Counted from the stretch's first letter, positions 35,498 to 44,138 are shown. The stretch is 64,000 bases of DNA from Croceitalea dokdonensis DOKDO 023 (GCF_001306415.1 NZ_LDJX01000001.1:310001-374000); one strand, 5' to 3'. A program made the numbers and translations. Notes: generated from the letters alone by a model not told the origin.

Positions 35498-35917
35498 TGA
35501 GCGAGATGATGCGCGGACAAATCGAGATAACTTCTTAGCCCTTGCTAACCTCCCGTCTTGTTTGAAGTTTTTCTTTATTTACTTCTAACATTATGTCAAA
35601 TAGGATTTCAGCATCGCAACCGATAAGGTTTTTATTTATCTTTTTTTCTTGATAAAAAAAGAAACAAAAAAATCAAGGCTTACAGATAATTTTAGAAACA
35701 ATGTACGGCTCAGTCGCTATATTCTAGAAAGCATTCTGACTATTAAGACCGATTTGAACTCTTTGAAACATTGTACTGGTAAACAAGCGGTATTACCAGC
35801 CCTCTAGAATATGGCCGCTCCCTTCGCCTATTGTTTGGCTAAAATTCTCTTAGGCCGACTTGCCATCACATCATCTGGGTTGAAACTAAAGACTCTACTT
35901 TAAGCAATAATTAGTAA

Positions 35918-36421
35918 CTATTCATGACTTGGTTTACCGTATCCTAATTGGATATTCAAATCTCGAATCGTGGAGTATAAATCTACCATAGAACCCTTTT
36001 TAATAATCCAAGTAGTGATTAGTTCTAGAATTTTCTCGGCATCTTCAATATGCCCCATTCTACTGTCTGCACCTCGAATCCCTTTTTCATCGATTCTATG
36101 ACCTCTCGTCAAATAAGTGTTTTTTTCCTCGTAGATATAATCTCTCGCCTTTTTATAGTCTTTACCTTCTGGCAGATGCTTTAAAAGTAACTTGCTAATA
36201 CCTTTGTAGTAGATATCGTATTTTCTTTCTGGGTCGTCAATATCGCCTAAAGCAAATTGTTTTAATTCATCTTCTGTTTGTAAAACACCTTCAGTATCTA
36301 TTGTTAACTGCTCTCCTACTACTTCATCTGCTTTAGAAATAAGCATCATTCTTTCCAATTCATCCTTCTCCGAAAGCTTTTTGGATTCTTCCTTTTTGTT
36401 TTTTTTCTTCTTATCGCTCAT
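35918..36421 (-). CDS. Hypothetical protein linked to the HTH-ImmA regulator
   Basis: A 167-aa soluble protein with a lysine-rich N-terminus (residues 1-25) and a folded C-terminal part containing YYKGISKLLLKHLPEGKDY and TRGHRIDEKGIRGADSRMGH. No family is recognised. It lies 12 bases after the HTH-ImmA gene, so they are cotranscribed, which suggests it is the protein controlled or cleaved by that regulator. Confidence 0.65.
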   Translation of the reverse strand: MSDKKKKNKKEESKKLSEKDELERMMLISKADEVVGEQLTIDTEGVLQTEDELKQFALGDIDDPERKYDIYYKGISKLLLKHLPEGKDYKKARDYIYEEKNTYLTRGHRIDEKGIRGADSRMGHIEDAEKILELITTWIIKKGSMVDLYSTIRDLNIQLGYGKPSHE

Positions 36422-36433
36422 AAAGCTTTACTA

Positions 36434-37630
36434 TTAAATATTGAATATTTCTTTTTTTAACCTTTCTGTTGTTTCCTTAACGGATTCACTTTCCCAAATG
36501 CTCACGTTAAGATTATTAATAGCTAGACCGCTATCCGGGATATATTTATTGAATTTCACCCATTTATCACTATCGTACATATGAAAATTGTAGATTATGC
36601 TAGGATGAACTTGAGATTTATCTGCATATTCACGAACGAGAACTGACTCGTTAATAAAAGGTTTTATGTATTTAGATCTTTTTTTATTAAATAAATACTC
36701 GCGAGCAAAATCATTTGCTTTCTCTTCCTTTAACCATAAATCTGGCTCTCCTGTTAAATGATATTTTACCTGTTGAATTTCATCGAAGTCATACAAAACA
36801 TGATGTAATTCGTGCATTAACGAAAACCAAAGTGTTGGGTAACGTTTATGTAAATCATTTATGACAATACATGGTTTGCCATCCACGACAAAAGTCGCAC
36901 CACGAACAGATATGTTAGGTAAGGATTCTTGATAGATAACCGTAATGCCAATTGAAAACAACGCTTTTACTACAGTCAATAATCCTTTTTCTATATTTTT
37001 TGTATAGGGTCGGATTTTTGGAATTAAATCTATTAACTGTTCCCTATTGTATGGATTTGGATTTTCTATAAGTTTAAACTGAGAAAGTGCAGATTGCACC
37101 CAAAATTCTCTCATTAAATCACTAGAACTTCTTTTTGTCCTACTAAAAGCCGGAGTTACGGTTTCTTGTGCAAAATCATAAATGGAGTTTAGTCCAAAGA
37201 ACGTTACTATCCTTTTTTCTATAGCTTCATAATCTGTTTTGGAAGAAATGAATTTCTTTTTATGTAATTGAGGTAAATCAAAATTTTGAACAATAAAATT
37301 GTTCTTTTTAGCTTTTTCTATATCGCCGATTTGTTCACTTGGTAATTCTTGCAAATACACTTTGACAAAGCCATCAACAGGCAAATTTAAAAATTGTGCC
37401 AGTTTGATAATAGTGATAATGTCAACCCGTTTTGCTTCTTTATTTAGAATACTGTTCAAACTCTTCTTTTCGATACCAAGCATTGCTTCTGCCCTACTTT
37501 GTGTTATTCCAAGTTCTTCAATTCTTCTTTCAAATAGAACACTAAAAGGATCTTCACTAATATCATCTGTGATATGCAAAGGTTCGATTAACCTATTAAA
37601 AGCTTTAATGAAATCTGAATCTTCATTCAT
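36434..37630 (-). CDS. HTH (XRE) plus ImmA/IrrE metallopeptidase regulator
   Basis: A 398-aa protein. Residues about 33-90 form an XRE-type helix-turn-helix (ITQSRAEAMLGIEKKSLNSIL). Residues about 190-330 form an ImmA/IrrE peptidase with the zinc motif HELHH in SLMHELHHVLYDF. Such proteins act as stress- or phage-triggered proteases or antitoxin-like regulators. Two TTAGGTAA-type inverted repeats lie upstream of its start, so it probably regulates itself. Confidence 0.9.
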   Translation of the reverse strand: MNEDSDFIKAFNRLIEPLHITDDISEDPFSVLFERRIEELGITQSRAEAMLGIEKKSLNSILNKEAKRVDIITIIKLAQFLNLPVDGFVKVYLQELPSEQIGDIEKAKKNNFIVQNFDLPQLHKKKFISSKTDYEAIEKRIVTFFGLNSIYDFAQETVTPAFSRTKRSSSDLMREFWVQSALSQFKLIENPNPYNREQLIDLIPKIRPYTKNIEKGLLTVVKALFSIGITVIYQESLPNISVRGATFVVDGKPCIVINDLHKRYPTLWFSLMHELHHVLYDFDEIQQVKYHLTGEPDLWLKEEKANDFAREYLFNKKRSKYIKPFINESVLVREYADKSQVHPSIIYNFHMYDSDKWVKFNKYIPDSGLAINNLNVSIWESESVKETTERLKKEIFNI

Positions 37631-37633
37631 ATT

Positions 37634-37650
37634 TTAGGTAAAATTACTTA
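37634..37650. promoter_or_regulatory. Degenerate operator next to the HTH-ImmA start
   Basis: TTAGGTAAAATTACTTA repeats the half-site of the 28-bp palindrome at 37682, beginning 3 bases upstream of the start codon. Confidence 0.5.
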
Positions 37651-37681
37651 TTAAAAAATCCCTAATAATAAGCTAAAATAG

Positions 37682-37709
37682 AAAAGTTAGGTAAATTTAC
37701 CTAACTTTT
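37682..37709. promoter_or_regulatory. 28-bp perfect palindrome, probable operator of the HTH-ImmA operon
   Basis: AAAAGTTAGGTAAA followed by its exact reverse complement. It lies 51 bases upstream of the HTH-ImmA start; a partial copy overlaps the region just before the start codon. With no loop it is a better operator than terminator, though it might also end the convergent-side 756-aa gene transcript. Confidence 0.6.
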
Positions 37710-37738
37710 TAAAAAAAATAAATATAATATTTAGTGCG

Positions 37739-40009
37739 TTAGAGCAGTTTCCCCTTTAAATAATTAACAAAGTCATGACCTATACTTTTTTCAGGTAAAT
37801 TTTTTGAAGAATAATCTAAAAAGTCATTTAAGTCTATTCTTTTCAATCGTAATTTTTTCAATCCTAAAGCCATCATAAATTCAGGTAAAGCCTCCCCATG
37901 ATCTTGTTCAAATTTATCTACCAAGCTTTTCATAAAGACAGACATAGCGAGGCTCTGGTTTTCGTCCAAATCATAAGATAGCATTCTATAGTCAGCCGCT
38001 CTCAGAATACTTGCTTGAATAACACCATCATTAAATCTATTAAAAGTTTCTGAACTTATTAGGTTTCTTACGTAGGTACTTTGTTTCAAACTCCTCTCAG
38101 AATTCAAGGGCTCATTTCTTAATCGATTTATTACCGAAGTAATAGTAAAATAAACTTGAGATTGATATGCGATATCAGTTTTAACCTCAAAATTCCAATA
38201 AACAAAACCTTTTCTCAAACTTAATTTTTCTCCCGATAGAGTTGGTAAAAACACATTGTCACAAAGCCCCTTCTCTTCTCTAGCATTAAATAGAACATTC
38301 CTTCTATTTTCAAAAAACTTATAAAGAGCGGACTTTGAGTTCACTTTTCCAAGTAACTCCCGTATAAAACCCCACTCTTTTGACCAACTATTATCAACCT
38401 TAGCTTGCGGAATGAAAATTTCATCTACATTAATGACGGGATAAGTTCTCCCACCGTATTCACCTATACCTAAATTACTTTTAATGTTTTCAGAGAATTG
38501 TTTAGATATTGACCTTGCCAATCCAATGAAGTAAACAACCGTTAGTTTAGGGAAATCTCTAAGCAATCTATTTATAAAAAAATAATGCCTACCAGTAACA
38601 TATGTTGCTCCAACCACCACAATGGTACCTGTAACTGTTGTCGAGATTTTTGGATTATTTATATCAATTATCGTTGGTTCAATGACCCATGAATTTTCAT
38701 TTAGTATCTTTTCAGTTAATGCTTTTGAACCAGGATCCCTCAATGGCAATAAATACCTTGTGTTTATTGGGATGTGGGCATTAATAGTTTTCTCAAGTTT
38801 TTCATGATAATATTGGGGGTAGTTTTTGTTTTCAAAGTTGTCGAGTAATTGAGTAAAATCTATGTAAATCTCATAACTACTATCTTCTTCTTCTATGTCT
38901 CGAAAATGAACTTTAAAAATGTTAGACTTTTGGTCTAGAGCTCTATGATTCTCAATAAATTTACTCAAAAAACTTGGAGCATCACTCTTCTTGAAGGTAA
39001 CAACATTATACTTAGGTTCAATATTTAAGAATACATCAGACTGAATTACAACCGGTTGAGAATGATTAATGCATAATTTGCACTTTAAACTATTTTTGAA
39101 GGTTTTAAACGGATTGTAGCCTTGTTCAAATTCTGAGGATTTAGTCAAATTACAAAAAATGTTTGTCTTATGCTTTTTATAACTCTCATCGTTCCCAAGA
39201 AAAAAAAGAACTAAAATATTGCTACTATCTGCTATTTGTTTGTCATTGAGTCTATCTATAATATTACCTGATGTTGAAGAGGAAATAAGTACCAGCGAAT
39301 TTGGATTAAAACTTTGATTATAGTCTTCAAAAACTTTATAGCTTTCAAAACTTTTTACTCTGGTTTCGAATTTTCTTTCAAACCTATTTTGAATTTCAAA
39401 TACTGCGAATGGTAAAACATTTATTGAAGCTGTATCACAATATACAATTTCAACTGCGCTAAACTTTTCCAACAATTGAATTGCAATGAAAAAAATCTCA
39501 TTACTGTCCCTTAAAACATTGGCTGTTCGAATAAATTTTTCGCTATGTTTTCCCGATGGGAAAACGAAGTGATGATCTGGGTTAGACTCAATAAGTCCAC
39601 TTTTGCTGTCAAAAATGTGAAAATTTCCATTCTTAAAGAGTTTTGCTAAAAATAGAGTTCTATTTTTTAAATCTTTAAGCACCCCAAATTTTTTGTTGAG
39701 TTTACCATTTAGATCAAACTTATAAACGCTGTAGTTAGTTTCTGAATAGTTTTTGTCAAAACCCACAACCCGTCCAAAGCTAATTAAAACATCTTTTTCA
39801 AAAAGGTTGACGAGTGCTTCACTGGCATATTCTGGTAGGACAACAACAAACTTATCAGACAATACATTCTCTTGATTGTATGTTTCAAGGCCTTGTATAA
39901 GAGCACTTTTTTTTATAGATGATTCAGGTATGAATAAAACCGTTATTGTTTTAATTCCTCCTTTAAAACTACCCTTATCGCGATATGTAAAAATGAAATA
40001 ATCCTTCAT
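37739..40009 (-). CDS. Large protein of unknown function, partner of the GHKL ATPase
   Basis: A 756-aa soluble protein overlapping the GHKL gene by one base. I recognise no family with confidence. A central segment (about residues 460-500: TGTIVVVGATYVTGRHYFFINRLL) looks like the ribose-phosphate loop of phosphoribosyltransferases, but the usual acidic pair before it is absent. Residues about 305-315 contain CKLC. The C-terminal third is helical. The fixed pairing with an ATPase and the island setting suggest a stress or defence role; this is inference. Confidence 0.6.
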   Translation of the reverse strand: MKDYFIFTYRDKGSFKGGIKTITVLFIPESSIKKSALIQGLETYNQENVLSDKFVVVLPEYASEALVNLFEKDVLISFGRVVGFDKNYSETNYSVYKFDLNGKLNKKFGVLKDLKNRTLFLAKLFKNGNFHIFDSKSGLIESNPDHHFVFPSGKHSEKFIRTANVLRDSNEIFFIAIQLLEKFSAVEIVYCDTASINVLPFAVFEIQNRFERKFETRVKSFESYKVFEDYNQSFNPNSLVLISSSTSGNIIDRLNDKQIADSSNILVLFFLGNDESYKKHKTNIFCNLTKSSEFEQGYNPFKTFKNSLKCKLCINHSQPVVIQSDVFLNIEPKYNVVTFKKSDAPSFLSKFIENHRALDQKSNIFKVHFRDIEEEDSSYEIYIDFTQLLDNFENKNYPQYYHEKLEKTINAHIPINTRYLLPLRDPGSKALTEKILNENSWVIEPTIIDINNPKISTTVTGTIVVVGATYVTGRHYFFINRLLRDFPKLTVVYFIGLARSISKQFSENIKSNLGIGEYGGRTYPVINVDEIFIPQAKVDNSWSKEWGFIRELLGKVNSKSALYKFFENRRNVLFNAREEKGLCDNVFLPTLSGEKLSLRKGFVYWNFEVKTDIAYQSQVYFTITSVINRLRNEPLNSERSLKQSTYVRNLISSETFNRFNDGVIQASILRAADYRMLSYDLDENQSLAMSVFMKSLVDKFEQDHGEALPEFMMALGLKKLRLKRIDLNDFLDYSSKNLPEKSIGHDFVNYLKGKLL

Positions 40010-41277
40010 TATGGACTTCCTATTGGGTAATAAAAAGTATGTAGTGTTCCAGAAACTTGAGGATGTTCAATAAAATTATTGTCATTATTGAAATAGTCTT
40101 TCAATACTATCCTAGAAAAATCTTTTGTAGCTAAATAAGGGTCAGAAATAAAGTTTCTAAACAAATCCAACCGTCCAGTTCGGATTCTCAGAAAACCCTT
40201 TTTATCCAATAATTGCATCACCTTATCTAAACCTTCTCCCTTTATTTTAGCTAAATAAGCATTTGAAGATGTTTTATGTTTCAATAAGCACTCTTTTGTT
40301 AATGACAGTTCTTCATCCAAAGAGTAATTTGATAAATTTTCAGTATTCGAAACTCTACAAACAAGTCCGGGACCACTATCAAGAACGGAAATTTCCAACA
40401 TTATGAAATCACTTTTCTCAGTTAAGGGCAGGTTATTTTTAAAATATTCCTTAACTGATTCTGGTAGTTCAGTATCCTCCAAATAAGCAGATCGTTTTCT
40501 TCTAATAGTTCTTAGAGTAACATTTCTAACGTTCGGAAAATAGAAACCACCTTTTACTTTAGATCTTCCATGCTCATGAGTATTCTTAAAGAGTTCATAA
40601 ATTATTTCAGTAAGGCTTTCTAAAATAGGAGCTAATGTATTCCTACTATCTTGAACATTATGTGCTAACGAAAGCTTCTTAAATATTGGGTATAAATTAA
40701 ATTCTAGTTGATCTAAGTAGATTAATTTATAATTATTATCGTAAAAATATCTAGATAGTCCTCTTTTGGAAATGTCGTGATCAAAACTATACAGAGGGAG
40801 AGATCTTAAAGTTTTTACCTTTAAAAACTCAAGTCTTGAGAAGTAATTTTGACTAATACTGGTTAGTCTGTCCTTTAAGTTATATTCTGAATCATCTATG
40901 ATTTTTAGGTTCCATGCTAAAACAGTAAATGGATAGACATATTCAACTTCTATATATTTGGCAAGTTCTTCCTTGGTGGAAAAAGGAAGAATTAAGTGAG
41001 AGCATTTTTCTTTTCTTATAGCAGTCGCAAAAAATTGAATAAAGGAGGGAATGACTCCAAAAGAAGCATTTTTTATATTTTTAGGTAGTCGAATCTTAAT
41101 CTTAGTGTCACTTTCATCTACACGAGTGTTTAGTTCATTGATATAAGCTAATGAAATATTTCTTTTTATATTTAGTTCCAAACCTTTTAATAAAATTCTT
41201 ACGTAAATATATGATGTTAAAAATTTAATTTGGCATAAATCAGAGTTAGATTTTATTGTAATAATTCCATTCCACAC
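40009..41277 (-). CDS. GHKL-type (histidine-kinase-like) ATPase protein
   Basis: A 422-aa protein. The C-terminal half carries the Bergerat ATP site: N-box ELFKNTHEHG (228-237), G1 box VLDSGPGL (298-305) and G2-like KGEGLDKVM near residue 350. There is no phospho-acceptor His domain or membrane segment, so it is not a sensor kinase; MutL/Hsp90-like or defence GHKL proteins fit better. The N-terminal 200 residues are unassigned. The listed GTG start lies inside repeat block C; a start further in is possible because the first 40 residues have no ATG. Confidence 0.75.
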   Translation of the reverse strand: MWNGIITIKSNSDLCQIKFLTSYIYVRILLKGLELNIKRNISLAYINELNTRVDESDTKIKIRLPKNIKNASFGVIPSFIQFFATAIRKEKCSHLILPFSTKEELAKYIEVEYVYPFTVLAWNLKIIDDSEYNLKDRLTSISQNYFSRLEFLKVKTLRSLPLYSFDHDISKRGLSRYFYDNNYKLIYLDQLEFNLYPIFKKLSLAHNVQDSRNTLAPILESLTEIIYELFKNTHEHGRSKVKGGFYFPNVRNVTLRTIRRKRSAYLEDTELPESVKEYFKNNLPLTEKSDFIMLEISVLDSGPGLVCRVSNTENLSNYSLDEELSLTKECLLKHKTSSNAYLAKIKGEGLDKVMQLLDKKGFLRIRTGRLDLFRNFISDPYLATKDFSRIVLKDYFNNDNNFIEHPQVSGTLHTFYYPIGSP

Positions 41278-41430
41278 ACATTACACTCCCCTCCTATCGT
41301 CGGCTTGCATAATAAGTGTTCCATTACCTTTTAGAAGAAAGTTTTTAGAAAGAAAAAAAATCCAAGAAAATTAGTAGAAACTTTCGCTTTTAACCAAAGC
41401 TCAAGTTACATAACGCGGAACATTATAGAT
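41269..41430. repeat. Repeat block C: short copy of the 5' repeat module
   Basis: Matches blocks B and D: ATTCCACACACATTACACTC, CCTCCTATCGTCGG, ATAATAAGTGTTCCATTACC, then AACCAAAGCTCAAGTTACAT, AACGCGGAACATTATAG. It ends there: the hairpin modules of the other blocks are missing. The last 200 bases to 41630 are AT-rich and hold no gene. Confidence 0.72.
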
Positions 41431-41630
41431 CAAAAAGAACCATAATACGTCATTATTAAGTAGTGATAAGTTATTGAGAATTTTTTAAAGTTCATATTCT
41501 TGGGTCATCTAACTAACAGTAAAAATTTCTAGAAAAAACTGATAGTAAATGCTATTTTCTAGTAATTTTAAAGAGTAGTTTAATTCAACCAAATCACTAA
41601 TAATGGAATTAGAGCTAGCACCGCCTTATA

Positions 41631-42233
41631 CTAGTTGTCTAAATCAATTAACTCACTTGTAAACTCGGCATTGATAAATACGCCGTCGCGTATCCTGAAA
41701 ATTTCATCAGATTCAGTAGCCAACAAGTCCATACTAAATGTCCCAGATACTGTTTGATTATTTTCATCAATTTCAGTTATGCTAAAAGAATACAATTGAT
41801 TTTTATTGTACTTGGCTGTCAAAATGATTTCGTTCTCTGGTATCCTAACTAGGCTATCCTCATATTCTCCAGAAATATTTAAATCTTGGATGTCTGATTC
41901 TTCGGAGTCTATATTTAATCCGTCAACAACAAAATCTGAATCTGATGAAGAAAAACTAGTGCTGAACCCCCATCTTTCTAAATCATCATTTGAAAAAGCT
42001 CCTGAAACACCAAAGCCATAGACAATTTCATCTCCCGACCTAATTTCAAAAAAAGAAGCGAATGGTTTTCCGATCGTTGTTGTCCGCATTTCCCCATTTA
42101 AAGTGAAAGATAATACGCTCTCATTTTGTTCTTCATTTTGCATTTGTTCTTCGTTATTTTCAGAAGAGCAAGAAGCAAAGAAGAATAGTGCCGTGGTAAA
42201 AAGAGAAAGAAATTTGTTTTTTTTCATAAACAT
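41631..42233 (-). CDS. Island lipoprotein of unknown function
   Basis: A 200-aa acidic protein with a lipoprotein signal (LFTTALFFFASCSS, lipidated Cys about residue 22) and a Glu/Asn-rich linker (ENNEEQMQNEEQNE). The mature part looks like a beta-rich domain (FTLNGEMRTTTIGKPFASF) of the kind common in Bacteroidetes surface lipoproteins. It is the only gene between repeat blocks C and D. The in-frame ATG at 42227 is an equally good start. Confidence 0.7.
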   Translation of the reverse strand: MFMKKNKFLSLFTTALFFFASCSSENNEEQMQNEEQNESVLSFTLNGEMRTTTIGKPFASFFEIRSGDEIVYGFGVSGAFSNDDLERWGFSTSFSSSDSDFVVDGLNIDSEESDIQDLNISGEYEDSLVRIPENEIILTAKYNKNQLYSFSITEIDENNQTVSGTFSMDLLATESDEIFRIRDGVFINAEFTSELIDLDN

Positions 42234-42643
42234 TAGTCCATTAGGTTTGATTTAAAACTAAAATATTTACTAACATAAAGAAATATGCAAGAATGTTAAA
42301 ATGAAATTGTGTTTTTATTAAATAAATCTACTATCACCCATTCCACACACCTGCCTTCCGGCAGGCAGGCATTAAACTCCCCTCCTATCGTCGGTTCGCA
42401 TAATAAGTGTTTATTCATTCCTTGTCGATTGTTGTTTAAAAGTATTCATGAACCTCGTGCCTCGGTTTCATTACCTTTTCAGAAGAAGCTTTTTAGAAGA
42501 AAAATTTAAAGAAAGTGTAGTGGCGTATACGCCAGCGCGCCCACCCGCTCAAAAAAGAAAAGGTCTCCCAGACCTTTTCTTTTTATGCCGTAACCAAAGC
42601 TCAAGTTACATAACGCAGAACATTATAGTACACGTGACGAACT

Positions 42644-42664
42644 GGAAAGTCTAGTAGACTTTTC
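42644..42664. repeat. Block D hairpin 1
   Basis: GGAAAGTCT, loop AGT, AGACTTTTC; preceded by ACGTGACG and followed by the reverse core GGCGGCGAGACTTGTGCGGC. Confidence 0.65.
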
Positions 42665-42804
42665 GGTTTGGCGGCGAGACTTGTGCGGCTGCCTTATCTT
42701 GCAGTTATCCAAATTAAATACGTGTAAGCTATAATTATTCACGATGCTTGCTTATTTTTTCAAAGGAGTTCATCGGCGCTTCGCGGGTCTATGATGTACG
42801 GAAT

Positions 42805-42833
42805 ATTTTAAAAGATTGAGAATCTTTTAAAAT
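42805..42833. repeat. Block D hairpin 2
   Basis: ATTTTAAAAGATT pairs perfectly over 13 bases with AATCTTTTAAAAT around a GAG loop, followed by the reverse core AGCGAGCTGATGCGGCTGG. Confidence 0.75.
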
Positions 42834-42898
42834 TTAGCGAGCTGATGCGGCTGGTAAATCGCTTTGTTCTTTAAAAAGCCGGCGCTTCATCTCGCCGT

Positions 42899-42931
42899 TA
42901 AAATAAATCAGCCACGGGCTAATCTATTTTA
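42899..42931. repeat. Block D hairpin 3
   Basis: TAAAATAAATCAGCC, loop ACG, GGCTAATCTATTTTA, followed by CCACGTG. Same frame as 23145 and 35317, with outer arm bases changed in step. Confidence 0.75.
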
Positions 42932-43232
42932 CCACGTGTCTGTATCTATAATTAGTCGTTATGCCTGTGCTGAGCGCAGTCGAAGTATAAAATAGGCGCA
43001 CAACCAATCGCTCGATTGTTTTTTAAAAATAAACGCTTTACGGCGTTCATTACTAAACACCTGCGACGCTTCGGAGGCCATCGCTTGGCCAGCCCCAAAA
43101 TCTGCCCGCCAGCAGTCAGAAAAGTTCAGATTTTAGTTTTTGGTTGACACCTGGAAACAACGGGCGAAGTATTCCACGTTCGCCGGGTTAAAGTGACCAT
43201 AGCTTGCCGTTAATACCATTGTAATGTATACA

Positions 43233-44138
43233 TTAACTAACAAAGCGTTTTCTGTAGCTGCTTGGGCTTATTCCCTTAAAACGCTTAAACAGGCGATTGA
43301 AATAAGAACGATTGGAAAATCCACAGGCCATAAAAACCTCGGTAAGGTTACAAGAATCGTTCGATAAAAGTTTGGTCGCAAAATTGATGCGCTCCTCGTT
43401 GATAAAGTCAATGGGTGAAACACCCATTTCCTGTTTAAAAACTTTATGAAAATGACTTTCACTCATACACGCTTTTTCGCTCAATGCTTTAATGGTCAAT
43501 ACATCCCGTAGGTTATCACGAATATACTGTATGATATAGGCCAAGCGCTTTCCTCCAGAGAGGTCCACGGTTTGGGTTTGGTAGGTTTTCCTAACGTTGG
43601 CCTGAAGAATTCTAATAATTAGCTCTTGAACCATGTTCGAGACAAAAAAATCCTTGGAAGGGTGGTTTTCGGTGTACAGATAGACCAAGCGTTGTAAAAT
43701 TTGATAGATGCTGTAATCATTGGTAAAGTGAAAGTTGTAATCCAGAAGGTTCCACTCTTGCCCATCGGTCCGGGTCATGGTCTCGTTCATAAGTTGGATG
43801 ACATGTTTTAGGCGGTCTTCACCTATTTCCAGTGCCAAGCAGCGCGTAGGGTTGTCTTCCCGTGCCTCGGGAAAATCAATACCCATAAGTTCATTGGCGG
43901 GCAGTATCAAGGATTCTCCCGGCAAAAACTCAAAGGCAGCTTTGTCTCGCAAATGCATCACTTTTTTCCCTTGGAACATGCTGGCCAGTACTGGTGCTCC
44001 AAACTGTAACTGCACCCGATCTGCACGTAAATGGGTCTCAAAAATATGCATGGCCGAGTCTTCTAGCTCATAGGAGGTTTGGTTCTCCACCATGTCCACC
44101 AACTTCCTGGATTGATGAAATGATTTAGGCAACTTCAT
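43233..44138 (-). CDS. AraC-family transcriptional regulator
   Basis: A 301-aa regulator: N-terminal effector region (residues 1-190) of the type found beside aldehyde dehydrogenase genes, and a C-terminal double helix-turn-helix (about 205-301; LTIKALSEKACMSESHFHKV and LTEVFMACGFSNRSYFNRLF). It is divergent from the aldehyde dehydrogenase gene over 198 AT-rich bases and probably controls it in response to an aldehyde or alcohol. Confidence 0.9.
   Translation of the reverse strand: MKLPKSFHQSRKLVDMVENQTSYELEDSAMHIFETHLRADRVQLQFGAPVLASMFQGKKVMHLRDKAAFEFLPGESLILPANELMGIDFPEAREDNPTRCLALEIGEDRLKHVIQLMNETMTRTDGQEWNLLDYNFHFTNDYSIYQILQRLVYLYTENHPSKDFFVSNMVQELIIRILQANVRKTYQTQTVDLSGGKRLAYIIQYIRDNLRDVLTIKALSEKACMSESHFHKVFKQEMGVSPIDFINEERINFATKLLSNDSCNLTEVFMACGFSNRSYFNRLFKRFKGISPSSYRKRFVS

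Larger units (their letters stand above)
34860..35890. repeat. Repeat block B: long non-coding hairpin-rich repeat between cassettes
   Basis: About 1 kb without credible genes. From 34880 it matches blocks C and D (ATTCCACACAC, then ACTCCCCTCCTATCGTCGG, ATAATAAGTGTT, ATTACCTTTT). It continues with CATAACGC...ACATTAT at about 35018, the inverted pair ATTTTACATAAT/ATTATGTAAAA (35076, 35129) enclosing a nested hairpin, TAAGTCATAATTATTCACGA at 35170 shared with D, the core GGCAGCCGCAACGTCTCGCC at 35295, and 35541-35602 shared with A. Only 22 bases separate the operon end from it. Confidence 0.72.
42340..43200. repeat. Repeat block D: long non-coding hairpin-rich repeat closing the island
   Basis: Begins ATTCCACACAC like B and C but with a small palindrome (CTGCCTTCCGGCAGGCAGG, 42351-42369) inserted. 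It also has a terminator-like hairpin (AAAAGAAAAGGTCT/AGACCTTTTCTTTT, about 42551-42584), AACCAAAGCTCAAGTTACAT as in C, three core-hairpin units, and TATAATTATTCACGATGCTT as in B. GTGCTGAGCGCAGTCGAAGT at about 42967 is a palindromic element frequent in flavobacterial genomes. No credible gene. Confidence 0.72.

Noticed and set aside
35044-35588. Plus-strand ORFs of 60-64 codons inside repeat block B
   Set aside because: They lie across hairpins and shared repeat bases, have no coherent protein pattern and are not kept in the other blocks.
37682-37709. Palindrome as a terminator of the 756-aa gene
   Set aside because: It has no loop and is repeated in part at 37634 next to the regulator start, which fits an operator better; a dual role is not excluded.
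42309-42654. Plus-strand ORFs of 66-68 codons in repeat block D
   Set aside because: Formed by repeat sequence including palindromes; not credible proteins.
22340-43200. Canonical integron attC sites in the repeat blocks
   Set aside because: Hairpins and cassette layout are suggestive, but I could not find paired core boxes of the attC type at consistent places, and no integron integrase is in the window. Reported as an unnamed structured repeat family instead.
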